A stretch of DNA of 64,000 nucleotides from Imbricaverruca yamaguchii (taxonomy: Eukaryota; Arthropoda; Thecostraca; Neoverrucidae): contig JAOTOL010001340.1 of NCBI GenBank assembly GCA_034440575.1, forward strand, positions 523,501 through 587,500. The letters are read 5' to 3'. Every line of letters begins with the position of its first letter. Position 1 is the first letter of the stretch. The notes under the pieces were generated by a model. It was not told where the DNA came from. It saw only the letters and a list, made by a program, of their open reading frames with translations, and ran no database searches. Below, piece after piece: positions 11,595 through 24,400 of the stretch. Made by a program: the position numbers and the translations under genes.

Positions 11595-11663
11595 CTGTGA
11601 GCCGCAAGGGCCCTTCCTGGTTGCACTCTGTACACTGAACCAGTTGCCCACCAAATCTGTCAA

Positions 11664-14662
11664 TCAGCCCTCCCTGTCGTACTGAAAAGCAAGCCCTCTA
11701 TTCTTATAATGATTGTCTATGCTGTTTTTAAAGATGTTCAATGTGCTGCTACTGACAATGTTTTCTGGCAGCTGGTTCCAGTGTTCTACTACCCTGTTGG
11801 TGAAGAAAGTTTGCCTTAACCTTGTTCTGCTGTGGTTAACTTTAATTTTGAATTTATGACCTCTAATTGCATCATTTCTGTTCAATTCAAACATTTCCCC
11901 AAGGTATCCCCTCTCCAGACCATGGACAAATTTAAAGACCTCGATGAGATCTCCTCTTAGCCTTCTATATCTAAGTGAAAACATATTCAATTTCTTCAAT
12001 CTTTCCTCATATGCCAGGTTGCTTATGCCATTAACCATTTTTGTAGCCCTTTTTGTACTCTCTCTCTAAAAGCCAAAAAACTTTTTCATAGCTAGGAGAC
12101 CAAGCTTGGATGCAGTATTCCAAATGTGGCCTGACGTTTGCACTGTAAAGCTTCCTGATGACTTCCTCACTTCTGTATGATACATTCTTATTTATTGCCC
12201 CGAGCATTCTCAGTGCCTTCTTCCTGGCTTCCTTGGTCTGTTCTGATGCCCTCAGTTTTGTGTTTAGAATAACACCTAAATCCTTCTCTTGTTGAGTCAC
12301 TGATAGCACTTGGCCACCCATCAAGTATGGAGCCTTCATATGCTGCTTACCTACATGCATGATTTTGCACTTATCAAAATTAAATTTCATTTGCCATTCT
12401 TCGGACCACTTCACAAGTTCGTCTAAGTCTTCTTGCAGCGATATATGCTCATCTTATCCTGTTATTGCCCTAAAGACCTTCAAATCATCCGCAAATTTCA
12501 AAACTTTACTGCTCAGGCCACTTTCAATGTTATTTACAAATATAATGAACAGTAGCGGCCCCAGTACTGACCCCTGGGGGACTCCACTAAGAACATTTTG
12601 CCATGATGACTTTGTACCATTTAGCATCACTCTTTGCTGTCTATCTGAAAGCCACAACTCTATCCATTTTAAGATGCTACCTGCAATACCATGGGACTGA
12701 AGCTGTATCATTAACCGTTTATGGGGTACCTTGTCAAAGGCCTTACTAAAGTCAAGATATGCTACATCAACCTGATTTCCCTGATCAAATTGTTCTGTGG
12801 CGAAGTTCAAAAGGTCCAAGAGGTTTGTGAGACACGATCGTCCTTTTCTAAACACATGTTGAGTACCTTGAATCAATCTGCTACCTTCCAGATAACTAAC
12901 TATTCTATCCTTGATAATTGATTCGAGTACCTTGCAGACTAGGGATGTGTGACTTCCTGGCCTATAGTTTTCAACTTTCCCTCTTTCTCCTTTCTGAAAA
13001 ATAGGAACTACATTTGCCCTTTTCCAATCGGTTAGAATTTCATTTTGTGAAACTGATCTACAAAATATTATACTAAGTGGAAGTGCCAGTTCCTTTTCAG
13101 TTTCCCGCAACACCCTAGCATAAATATCATCAGGTCCTGCTGCCTTGCTTGGCTTTATTTTCCTGATATGATTGTAAACATCACTATCAATGAAATCAAC
13201 ATGATTTGTCAGATCACATGTCACTGAACTATGGTGTACGGTCGGCAGATTGGTCATATCATCCAATGTAAACACTGATTTAAACTGCTTGCTCAGCTCC
13301 TCAACCATCTCACTATCCTCCCCAATGTAGTCCCGTTTACTTCCAGTGGACCAATTGTGCTAGAAACTTTACTCAGCTTGTAGAAACTAAAGAACTTTTT
13401 ACTGTCTCTATTACAGTTTCGAGCTAAATCCAGTTCTTTTGCTCGCTTTGCTGCTCTGGTTTTTTGCTTCACAGTGTCTCTAGCTTTTCGATACGCCTTT
13501 AGATTAACGACATTTGAGGCTTCTTTAAAAACTCTAAATGCAGTTTTCTTAGCCTTAATTGCTTTTATCAAGTCTGGTGTAAGCCATGCTGGCTTTCCTA
13601 CCCTTCTTTTGCGTCTTTGCTTTTGGGGGACATGTCTAATCTGAATTTCCTTCAAGTAAGATTTGAACTTTCCCACATTTCACAGGTATTTAAATTGGAG
13701 AGTTCTTCTTCCCATCTGATGGCACTTAAAGCCCCTCTCATGCAGTCAAAGTCTGCTCTGTTGAAATTTGGAACCTTTACCAAATTATCCGTGATAATTT
13801 CCCCTACATGTGCCTTGAATCTAACTATGTTATGGTCACTTCTTCCCAGAGTTTCGCCTACAGTCAAGTCTTAAACCAAGTCACTTAAATCCGAGAATAC
13901 AAGGTCCAAGAATGAGCCAGGCCTGGTCGGTTCCGATACAAACTGGTGTAAAAACAGGTCCTCTTCAAGGCACTTCCTAAACATTTTGCATGATGGGGAG
14001 TCAATACCAGCATTGTCATAACCTTTTAGATTAAAGTCACCAAGAATAAGGCACTTCCTCTTAAAGTTTCTACTGATTTCCTCACAAATCACCTTGTCAA
14101 GCTCCAGTTGCCGATAATGTGGCAGGGTTCCTGATCGGTAGAAAGCTCCTATCCTAAGAGTATTGCTGTTGCCTTTTCCCACAGTGACGTCAAGCCAAAT
14201 AGACTCCACAGACACATTTTTATCCCCACCTGCTACTTTTTGAGAACTGAATAAGCTATTCATATAGAGCATTACACCACCCCCTTTCATTGCTGGACCC
14301 ATATTGCACGAAAACATATTGTATCCCTTGATCTCATAGTCCTGTAAGTTATCTCCAAAATACCCTTCACTGACCCATGCCTCCGTAATGCAAACAAAAT
14401 CTGGTTCCTCCGCAGCAACATAACACTTGAACTCATCAAATTTGGAACGGATACTCTGAGCGTTAAACATCATACACTTAACAAATGCTCCATAACCACC
14501 TTTGGCTTTTTCATACTGAGGAGTTCTTTTATCACTAGATGAAGTATCCCTCTGTCCCCTTGAACTGCTGGTATCCCTATTTGCAGACTTTGAGGTTATA
14601 TTGCCTTGGTTGACACTATTGGAATATTTCTGAGTTGGCAATGCAATTTCATCCCTCCCCAC
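11664..14662 (-). pseudogene. CR1-like ORF2 (EN-RT), copy B, several stops and frameshifts
   Basis: The APE-type endonuclease occupies the first 260 codons, with FNAQSIRSKF, CITEAWVSEG, ILGDFN and FLDLVFSDLSD. It ends at a CAA to TAA change at 13871-13873. The frame resumes at 13867, shifts near 13660, and shifts again near 13300. The RT block at 12454-13308 keeps LDFSKAFDKVPH, SGVPQGSVLGP and LKFADDLKVF, then stops at a TAA just after AITG. The tail at 11664-12414 has one more frameshift near 12040. ORF2 lies in the minus-one frame relative to ORF1 and has no ATG before residue 64, next to the endonuclease start. It is not active but preserves the family's domain order. Confidence 0.8.
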
Positions 14663-14670
14663 CCCATTTC

Positions 14671-15618
14671 CTAGTTTCCCTGAAGGACATGCTCGTACAC
14701 TCTGCCTAACACATGGACCCCCTTCTCAGAGAAGTGCAGGCCATCCTTCTGATAGAGGTCCCACGATGCATAAAACCTGCTCCACTCGTCTACAAATGTA
14801 AAACCTAGCTCATGGCAGAGCTTTCCTACCCTGGCATTAGCTGCCAGTGCCCTAGAGCTCCACTCAGGGGAGGCTCTAGCCCTAGGCAAAATTGCTCTTA
14901 CAATGACTCTATTGGTACCCTTCAGGGTGGCCAGAAGGGCCCTTTACTCCCGCAGAAGCTCCTCACTCCTAGAAGTACCTATGTTATTTACCCCTGCATG
15001 TACTATGACTGTGTTAAACTGGTGATCACTGGTGACCTGTGCCACCGCAGGTACCAGGTCCTTCACCTTAGCACCAGGCCTGGTGATGCACCTCCTGTCC
15101 CTCCTACCTTTACAAAATACCCGCTCTAAATGTCGCACACGAGAGTCTCCTAGGACCAGCACTGACTCCTTACTGCTACTATCCTGGGGGCAGTCATCCA
15201 ATGCCTGGAACATATTTGATGTTAATATGCCTGCCCGCTGGGCCGTTTGACTAGACTTCCTCCCGCTCCTACCACCTGCCACCTGCCACTCACTGACCCT
15301 TTCCTTAGGTTCGCGTCTCCAAATCCTCCACCCCCTGACCTCATGCCACTTCCCCTCCTGTGACCTACCAGAACTACCCCTCCTCTGTTCACTATTAACA
15401 CTCTCCTCTCGAGAGATCCCAGCCACCTCCACAGTAGGGGAAGCCTCAGCTACCTGGTGGCTTGCGACCACCTGGGCATATGATGTCCCTGCTACGGAGT
15501 GACCCCTTGTTGCTTTGTCTTGCCTACCCTGTGCAACAAGGGCAGCCTTGAGCTTGGAAAGATCTGCCTTAAGGGTCCTAATCTCTTCCTCTAGTGCCTG
15601 CATCCTGGTCGAAACCAT
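14671..15618 (-). pseudogene. CR1-like ORF1, esterase-like (GDSL/SGNH) protein, one nonsense codon
   Basis: The frame spans 316 codons including the stop. Residues 5-30 form a heptad-like segment (MQALEEEIRTLKADLSKLKA), probably a coiled coil. Residues 40-150 are low complexity. The C-terminal half has the SGNH/GDSL hydrolase blocks: LVLGDSRVRHLE (about 153-164, catalytic Ser in GDS), VIVHAGVNNIG (about 204-214) and DGLHFSEKG (about 292-300, with the Asp-x-x-His pair). CR1-clade ORF1 proteins are known to carry such esterase domains. Codon 225 is TAA (14944-14946) where copy D has a Tyr codon, so the protein would be cut between the second and third blocks. The start is the ATG just before the coiled coil. 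The stop overlaps the proposed frameshift site into ORF2. Confidence 0.8.
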
Positions 15619-16079
15619 CCTAAACGCTGCAGCTTATGCCTAGATTTAGATTCAAATTAACTCGCTAAACAACCGACAAAAAAGCCAGCTATCATTCACT
15701 ATACATCGCTACCTCCTATACTGTCAGTTAATTATCTGAGCACCTCAAGAAAGGCAGAAACTATTAAGTAATTGTTTTTTTATGTTTTTTTTTAAAATAA
15801 ATAAACAACATGTCTAATCTAAGTGTCTTCCACACAAGTAGACAACTACATGAATATCCCTTTTGATATCACTTATGGCTAGACAGAAAAATGAACAGTC
15901 ACTCAGCACTTATGAATACCGCCAACTTACTACCAATTAAACTGTCTTAAACTTCAACACCAAACACACTATGCACAATAAAAAATAAATAAAGTATGTT
16001 ACGATAGCATGAATGCTGTCTAATGTACTTATGAAATATACACAAAGGCTGCTTTAAGGGAAGGAGCTACATTTGAGTT

Positions 16080-18850
16080 ACTAGGGAATGATTTGAGTGA
16101 TAAGTACCCTCCTCATGAACATATACTGTCACAGTGTAAATGTTATTCCTTACCTCAATTACTTAACTTGAATGTTGGGTTCTCAGTACTTCATATCAAT
16201 GCAAGGTCCCTCAAGTATAATTTTGATGATGCTGTTAATCTTCTATCAAATTTTGAAGTTGATTGGTCAGTTATTTGTGTGGCAGAAACATGGTTGAAGA
16301 AAGATTTAGAACAATACTTTAGTCTAAAAAAAATCATAATCTCTTTGCATCTAGTAGAAAAGAAGGCGAAGGTGGAGGTACAGCAAGTAATAGATATGAG
16401 GATGTAAGTAATAGATGTGAGGCTAGGGAAAGAAAAGACCTAGAGAGTGATCATTTTGAGACAAGTTTTCTGGAAATCGAAATGAAGTTTGATGTACCAG
16501 CAAAGATATTCCTAGTGGGAGAAATATATAGACCTCCAAGCCTGAGCCACAATTTATTTATGGACTACTTGGAAAAAATACTTGACTCATTGGAAAACAC
16601 TAAGTGTACATGTGTCATAGTAGGGGACGTCAATTAGAAGCTTTTGAAATACAACTCTGAGAAACCTACACTTAGTTTTATGAATATGTTAAATTACTAT
16701 GGATTTTTCCCAACCATCGCGAAAGGAACCAGGATTTGTAATAATTATGGTGCCCTTTTGGATAATATATTTATAAATGATGTTAATATCTTGAACAATT
16801 CAGGAATTCTACTTCATGATTTATCCGATCATTTGATAAGAATAAAACGAGTGAATTAAATTATCACCTCATTAGTACCTTGGAAGCCTTTCAATATGAG
16901 ACTGATGCTAATCAAGCATGTAACAATCTTATTAAGGCATATGGAACAGGTATTACAAAATTATCTAAACCTTTTACACCCAGTAGAAGAAAGAATCCAA
17001 TTAACCATGGGTAACACCTGCACTTCTGTGTTCAATGAATACCAAAAATTAACTATATGCAAAATGTGCTTTCTTGAAAACTCTGGGGCTACCTGTGTAA
17101 ATGAACAAATACCTGATAAATTTGATGCATTTTTCAACGATAGGTAGTTAGTTGGAGAAAAAGTATCTGCCACACACATCAGTGCATTATATTATCTTAC
17201 ACAGCTTACTTATGGAAGCATTAACATTATTCCTTCTGTTAATGATGCTCAAATTGAAGACATTATTAAGTCTTTAAACCCTGTTGGTGGAGGTATGGAT
17301 AAAATTAGCACAAAAATTTTGATTGGAACATATAGAAGTATTTTGGAACATCTAACATATTTCTTTAATCTTTGTCTCAACATTGCAATATTCACTGATA
17401 CTTTCAAGTCTGCAGTTATAATTCTTGTATATCAGTCGAAAATAATAAATCTACTAATTATAGACCAATCTCTTTGCTGCCAATGTCTTCGAAAGTACTG
17501 GAAAGATTAATACACCTTTGGGTATCATCATTTCTAAATGAAAATAATATGATGCACCCATTGCAATTTGGTTTCAGAAAAACAGCGCATACGTGCCAAT
17601 TGCTCTGATGCATAACGAAGTAACTAAATCCCTTGTGAATAATAAATTAGTTTGTACTCTGTACCTAGATTATATTTTTTTTAAACTTTTGACACCGTCA
17701 GCACCAGCATTTTGTTACACAAATTGAACTTTATTGGCTTTAGAGGAAATATATATAAACTGTTAACCTCATACCTATCAAATGGATTTCAAAGAACCAA
17801 GATACATGACATCATCTCCCAATCATTACATATCACAACAGGTGTTCCTCAAGGTTCGATTCTTGGACCTATGCTATTTACTCTATACATTAACGATCTA
17901 TGCAATGTTTCCAATTCCTTTACCTATTTGCAGACGACACTTCCGTAACTATTACAGCTAATGATCATTCTGAATTACAAAGTAAAATCAATGAGGTGAT
18001 ACCCAAAATAATTGCATGGCTTCATACCAACAGATTATCTATTAATGCTGAGAAGACTGGATATCAAATTCTTTCTAGGTAACCATGTGATGACCTTCAT
18101 GTAAAAATAAATACTTCCAATATTACAAGGCATAGCTGTATAAAATATTTAGGTGTATTTATTGATGAAGACGTGACATGGAAAAGCCATATAAATGCCA
18201 TATCACTTCAAAACGTAGCAAGAATATTTGAATTATAGGCAAGTCTAGGTACTTCTTATCAACTTGTGAATTGCTTATTCTGTATAATGCTTTAATATTG
18301 CCATAGCTGAATTATTGTGCTGTTGTCTGAGGAAGTACGTACCACTCACAGGAAGTACCTACCACAAGCTCGACAAGATCATTAAGCTGCAGAAATGCGT
18401 TATTAGGATTGTTCATAAGAAACCTTATTTATGCCATACAAATGAATTGTTCATTAAACATAGAGTTCTAAAGTGTCTGGACATAGTTCATGGGCAATGT
18501 ATTTACACCATGCTAGGTTTTCTAAATCAATTATTACCAGCGCCTCTTTCTAATATGTTTCAACTTCATGAGCAAGGTAGCCTCAGTTATACAACACTTT
18601 CAAATACCCTTTTCTGATATAAATTATAGAATGTTTTCATTACCCTTTATTGCACCAAAAGCCTCGAATAAAATAATCTGTTCTCACTTCCACAGGATTG
18701 ACGATGTACCTAGGAGTAAAATTATCTTGAAGAAACACATCAGGCAATGCATTATTATAAAATATGAACTCTTTCAATGAATGTTGGTAATGGTAATGTG
18801 TTATGCATGGTGATCTGGTATCAACTGGACATTTTTGTTTAAGAATCATG
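16080..18850 (+). mobile_element. decayed non-LTR retrotransposon of a third lineage
   Basis: The sequence encodes scattered, frame-shifted pieces of an EN-RT protein. Endonuclease: VLHINARSLKYNFDD, then ICVAETWLKKD (16177-16310) and VGEIYRPPS (about 16517). RT: AQIEDIIKSLNP (about 17249), HITTGVPQGSILGP (motif B, about 17835) and FADDTSVTI (motif C, about 17930), followed by LSINAEKTGYQILSR. Tail: KLDKIIKLQKCVIRIVHKKPY (about 18372), which belongs to the C-terminal region of CR1, Daphne and related LINEs. The sequence differs from the CR1-like copies next door. It has many stops, and its boundaries are approximate. The 5' edge touches the 5' end of copy B. Confidence 0.75.
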
Positions 18851-19500
18851 TTTTCTTTTCTTTCTTCTTCTTCATCCTTGGTTCGTTCTTTCTCCTTGGT
18901 GTAGTAGTAGTTTAGGAAATGCATGTGCAAGATTATGATTTTGTATTATTTCCCCATGAACACCTCCAGCAGTTATTTTTCTGGAGCCCTCGGACACGTT
19001 ACTAGCATTGCTAATTGTCTGAGAGGGCTTCAGGAAAATCTTTTACTAATACCTGGTGGCGGGATCTGTCCAGCAAGAAACAGGAGCGGGGAGTGGTGTG
19101 ACCTGCCTTGATTTGCTTACCATGGCCTTCCTCTCACCCTTTGAATTTAACGTAATTAGGTCGCACGGATATGGAAGGGCACTCCTGCCTACCTATTAAT
19201 GAGTAGGGGAATTTAAAAAAAGTCCACTTCTGACCTTGGATGCGCTTGCTTCGGTCCATGAGGTATTGTACGTTTTCGGTCGATGAGGAATTGCAGGACC
19301 CCTCTTGTCTACCGAAGCAGGCATCAGTTTTTGCTGCCGAACTGTATGCCGTTTTGCAAGCTCCATTTTTTTATCCCAGACGACCAGTCCACATGGCACA
19401 TGGTTTCCACATTTCTTGAGCATTCTGAACAATGCAATTTTCAGCCAGGATAGGAGGCTTTTTCACATGGTTCTACTGGTCGTGAAATGAATACCTGACA
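18851..19500. other. no recognised feature
   Basis: Nothing recognised before the GC-richer leader of the next LINE. Confidence 0.4.
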
Positions 19501-19630
19501 CGGGCACAGAGGTCGTATTCAATTGCCGGGCGACAGTTGCCGGGCGCCTCGTTGCCGTGCGTGCCTCGCTCCAGCAGGTCGCTTCCGCTTGTGAGTACCC
19601 GGAGTCAGTCAGTTTTTTCTTTTTCGTGTG

Positions 19631-19785
19631 TGACACCCGTCACTCTTTTCTTTAATTTCGGGGGTGACACCCGTCACTCCTTTCTTTCGTTTCTGGGGAT
19701 GACATCCGTCACTCTTTTCTTTCGTTTCTGGGGTTGACACCCGTCACTCTTCTCTTTCGTTTCTGGGGATGACACCCGTCACTTC
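19631..19785 (+). repeat. five tandem 34-35 bp repeats in the LINE leader
   Basis: The motif tgacacccgtcactc followed by ttttctttcgtttctgggg repeats from 19631, 19665, 19700, 19735 and 19770. The array ends 83 bp before the ORF1 start codon. Tandem leader repeats in LINEs can act as promoter or regulatory monomers; here that role is inference from position only. Confidence 0.85.
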
Positions 19786-19867
19786 GCGCGATTTTTCCCC
19801 GTCCTTTGCCTGTGTTTTTGTGTTCTTGTTTGTTTAGATTACATTAGGTAGGGTTTCTTTCCCTGCG

Positions 19868-21310
19868 ATGGGGAAGAAACGCAAAAAGGACACTGACCCC
19901 AGCTCGCCACCGGACTCCGATTCAGAACCCCCTCCACTGACCATACCTGCTGACCATCGCTCGACCCCGGACTTGGCCCCTGATGCTCCCTCACTTAGCC
20001 AATCCGTCGATGACCCGCGCCGAAATATCGCTTTGGACGACGTCATGGAAGCCCTCTGCTCCTCGCCGACCCCTGCCCGTCCCAAGACCACGACCTCGCC
20101 TCGCAATCTAGACCAGACCATCACTCTTCACGCCGCTGACCCTTGCTCGAACCAGACCACACCCTCTCTACATGAACCCATCCAACCCACCGAACCTTAC
20201 CTCGACAGTGCTGGCTCGTACGTAGTAGTGGAGCCTGTCGAGGAATCCGTCTCCTTTCGTCGTGTCAACGTGTTCTGGCCGACTAAACAGCTCCTTGCCA
20301 TCTGCTCCTTAGCCAATCCCGACATTGAAGCCCCAGCCAACGGAACTCTCGTTATCAAGACCCAAGCCCGAGCCCAGACCAAAGCCGTCCTCCGTACCAC
20401 CACATTTTGTGGGAAATCCGTCACCGTCACTCTCCATTCAAACCGCAACACCTCAAAGGGCACCGTCTTCGTGCCGGAGCTCCGCTTTATGTCTGAGGAA
20501 GATATTCAGGCAGAGCTCAGGCCGGAGGGGGTGACCCACGTCCGCCGCATCACTTCCTTTAAAGACGGCCAGAAACGAGACACGAGACTCCTTCTCCTTA
20601 CCTTTAATTCTACCCCTCTTCCCAAAACCTTCATCGCCGGATACCTTCGCAACCAAGTCCGTGTCTTTATCCAAAATCCTCCCCGCTGCTTCAATTGCCA
20701 GCGCTTTGGGTATGACAGTAAGAATTGTCGCCAAACAGCCCGCTGCCCAAAGTGTGGTGAACCACCTCATCCTGACTCCACCTGCTCCAAGCCTGCCCAA
20801 TGCCTCAACTGTCACACATCCGACCACCTAACCACATCATCCCTCTGTCCAGTTTGGCGCAAGGAGAAGGAGATCTGCGCTGTCAAGGCCACGACTGGTG
20901 TGTCGTACCCTCAGGCCCGTCGGTCAGTCGAGGCCTCCACCCCGCAAAGCAAAACGTATGCCCAGGCTGCCACTGTTGCTCCACCCACACGTCGCGTCAT
21001 CACTAGTTCTACTTCTATCCAAACTGACATGATCCCCGGCTTAGCTCCACTCAAGAAACTGACACCGCTGACCACACAGACACACAAAAACCCGTGCTCC
21101 CAACACAAAGACCACTCCAGCTCCGCAGTCCCAAACAACTTCATCAAGAAATTCCAGAAACCGCAGCCATTCGGCTACAGGGGAAATGCGTTCCACTTCG
21201 ATGTGCCGCCGACCGAGCCCGACGCGCCCAGCGCCGGCCGGCGGCCACGTGACCCGACCGACTCAACCCAGCAGGCGTACATCCCCCGCGGCAGTGGCTG
21301 GCCGCCGTGA
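19868..21310 (+). CDS. LINE ORF1, gag-like nucleic-acid-binding protein (480 aa)
   Basis: An intact 480-codon frame. The N-terminal third is Pro/Ser-rich and disordered-looking. Residues about 130-265 match the conserved region preceding the knuckles in arthropod gag-like LINE proteins. Residues about 274-326 carry three zinc knuckles. The first reads CFNCQRFGYDSKNC, with Tyr where the family has His; the second is the canonical CPKCGEPPHPDSTC; the third is CLNCHTSDHLTTSSLC. Such proteins package element RNA. A further marker is GVSYPQARRS after the knuckles, a common sequence in this group. The start is the first ATG after the leader repeats and is followed by basic residues (GKKRKK). It is the only sizeable LINE ORF in the window without a stop or shift, while its partner ORF2 is broken. 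Whether it is expressed is unknown. Confidence 0.8.
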   Translation: MGKKRKKDTDPSSPPDSDSEPPPLTIPADHRSTPDLAPDAPSLSQSVDDPRRNIALDDVMEALCSSPTPARPKTTTSPRNLDQTITLHAADPCSNQTTPSLHEPIQPTEPYLDSAGSYVVVEPVEESVSFRRVNVFWPTKQLLAICSLANPDIEAPANGTLVIKTQARAQTKAVLRTTTFCGKSVTVTLHSNRNTSKGTVFVPELRFMSEEDIQAELRPEGVTHVRRITSFKDGQKRDTRLLLLTFNSTPLPKTFIAGYLRNQVRVFIQNPPRCFNCQRFGYDSKNCRQTARCPKCGEPPHPDSTCSKPAQCLNCHTSDHLTTSSLCPVWRKEKEICAVKATTGVSYPQARRSVEASTPQSKTYAQAATVAPPTRRVITSSTSIQTDMIPGLAPLKKLTPLTTQTHKNPCSQHKDHSSSAVPNNFIKKFQKPQPFGYRGNAFHFDVPPTEPDAPSAGRRPRDPTDSTQQAYIPRGSGWPP

Positions 21311-21479
21311 CCTTGCCAAGGTCACCAGTCGGCCGGATGGTTCGGGTGGGTCCGCTGGCGCGGATCGCACCAAACCCACATGCCAACTAGAGCTGCACTC
21401 CTGGCTCCGACAAGCACCGAAAGGTGCAGACAAACATGAAAACTTTTCTTTCCAATGTCCACACTTCTGCAACGGAATT

Positions 21480-24400
21480 GTTGCAACTTAATCTCTAAAT
21501 GGACCGAAATGAAAGCTTTTTTTAAACATCTTAACTCCAATTATCATCGCACTTCAAGAAACATGGTTTTTGCCCACTTATCAGTATAATTTCAACATTT
21601 TCAATTATTCACTGTACCGCCACGATAACGTCCTTGGACTACACCGGGGTGGAGGTACAGCCCTTTACATCAACAACGATTACATACATACACCACTTCC
21701 ACTTAATTCTCCTTTACAAGCCGTAACGTGTACCTTGCGTATTCATGGTAAAAACATAGATGTATGTTCGTTATATATTCCACCTTCTACGTACAACACA
21801 AATATATTGACACAACCAGACAGCCTCGTAGCACATTTCAAAAACCCGTTCAATTTACTTCGCGATTTCAACGCCCATAATCCAGCGTGGGATAAAAAAC
21901 GTATACAGCCAGATACTCGTGGACGCATTATTCAACATTTTTTAGGCATCCACAACTTGGTATTGCTCAACACTGGAGAGCCAACTTTTTTCATCTCGGA
22001 CACAACACAGAAACTGCAATAGATTTAACGATTTGTTCTCCGGTTCTAGCGAACAATTTTGATTGGACGGTGGACACCGACATTCACGATAGTGATCATT
22101 ATCAAATCAAGTTAACACCAACATTTTCGACTACGGCTGATACCACACCCAGTTTTGCCCCACGCTGGAAAATTTCGAAAGCAGATTGGACCAAATTTCA
22201 GGAATTTTCATATACTCAATACAACCAGAATATTTCTCCCGTCGAAAACATCAACTCGCTTACAAATGCACTTTTCGAAGCAGCCTGCCCAACTGTTCCA
22301 CTTACAAAACTATTCGCAAAAAGGAAACCAGTACCTTGGTGGTGTGAGGAAATTTCCAAAGCCATTGCAGTGACAAAAAGAGTATTTCAGAAGTATTTAC
22401 GACATCCCGATCAAGAAAATTTAATCACCCGTAACCGTGAACGTGCGAGAACCCGCCGCATCATCCGCAATGCGAAGCGCCGTTCATGGTCCTCATACTT
22501 ACAGCAGCTCACTTTTCAAACACCTTGAAGTAAAATATGGCAATTAATCCGACGTTTGTCCGGACGCTCCCCTTTTAAATCTCTACCCGCCCTCAGAATA
22601 CACAATCTCACCATTACAGACCCACAAACCATAGTAGATACCATAGCTGATATAATAGCCCACAATAGCTCCGATGAGAACTACCGTCTACATTTCTTAG
22701 AAAATGCACAACACACTTTTCACATCAACCTCGACGTCTTTAACTCAGACAATACTGAACACTACAATGCTTCTTTTTATCTGCCTGAACTGGATAATGC
22801 CATTTCTTCCGCCAGGAGCACTTCAGTAGGGCCTGACACATTACATTATTCTTTCTTTCTACATTTACCTGACCACACCCAACAATGCATGTTAGACACA
22901 TTATGGGCAAATCACATATTTCCTGAAAGATGGAAAAAAAAAGCTATCATCATCCCCATTCCAAAACGAGGTAAAGACCATAGTAACCCAAATACCTTTC
23001 GACCACTTGCACTCACCAGTTGTTTAGAAGAAACATTTTGAACGAATTGAGGGAAACGAACGAACGAAAAAAATACTAAAAGGCTGACTTGGCACCTGGA
23101 AACAAATTCTCTACCATCTGAATTTCAATGTGGTTTTCGACGAGGACGCAGCACAATAGATCATCTAATTCGACTAGAAACTGACATTCGCCTAGGTTAC
23201 AAAAAACATCAACACACAGTTTCAGTAATTTTAGACATATGCAAGGCATACGATATGATTTTCAAACCCGCATTACTATTCAAAATTCAACAACTCGGTA
23301 AAAAAGGACATTTAACACATTATTTAGTAGGTTTTTATCTGGTTTTCGACAATTCAGCATCAGGTGCCGGTCAGCCATTTTCGATCCACATTTTCTCCAG
23401 AACGGCCTACCACAGGGAAGTTGTCTTTCACTAGTACTATTTAACATTGTCATCAATGATCTTTTCGATGACATGCCTCCAAATATATCATATTCACTTT
23501 TTGCAGATGATAGTTCAATTTGGTGTTCCGGCAAAAGTTATGAACATTGTTTATTTCACTTACAAAACACACTGGACAGAATACACGAATCGTCATTGAA
23601 GCATGGTTTCATTTTTTTCGGTTACAAAATCTGCAACACTGATATTGAGTAAGTCGACTCCCTGCCCAAATCCAGACACACCGCTTCACCTCGGGGAGAA
23701 CCCCATACCTTTAGTAACCTCATTTAAATTTCTAGGCATCATTTTAGACCGCAGACTTTCAATGCATAAACACTTCGAACACATCAGAAACAAGTGTTTT
23801 CCCCGACTCAATTTATTTCGATGTATCACTTCATCACTTACAGCCGATCGCCATACACTTCTACTTCTCTACAAATCTTTAGTTCTACCCGTAATAGAAT
23901 ATGGATCCGTAGTATATGCCGGTGCCAGCACATCATCTTTAAAAATTATAGACACCATTCAAAGCAAATTTCTCCGTATCGCACTTGACGCAATGACAAC
24001 ATCTCCAATCAATTCTCTACACATAGAAGCAGGAATTCCACCATTAAACATCCGAAGAATGGAACAGACACTTAGGTATGCCCCCAAAATTCAATTGAAG
24101 GAACACCATCCCACACATGCATTACAAGTTCTCCCAAATTTACACAACTATTTAGGTCCCTCCGAAAAGCGAACCGTCCTTACCATAGCTTCACGCATCA
24201 AAACAACATATTCTACACAGCAAAACATATTCTACACAACTCCAATACAATATTCCACATATTACTCCTCTTCCTCTACCAATTACACCACCGTGGCAGA
24301 TGACCGAACGACATATTTTTTATCTCACCACCACCCCAAAATCACAGCTTTGTCCTGAATACGTCAAACACAAATTTCACCAGTTTCGCTCTCGTTATCG

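Larger units (their letters stand above)
11595..16041 (-). mobile_element. CR1-like LINE copy B, nearly full length
   Basis: About 4.45 kb on the minus strand. It carries a 5' untranslated leader (15619-16041), ORF1 (14671-15618), ORF2 (about 11664-14662) and a short 3' region. The leader is also present in copy C (31590-32024), and homology between the two stops near the same base, suggesting the family's 5' end or a shared truncation. The octamer tail seen in copies A, C, D and E is missing; the 3' end instead meets aaattaaaaaaaactg. Both ORFs carry disabling mutations. Confidence 0.85.
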
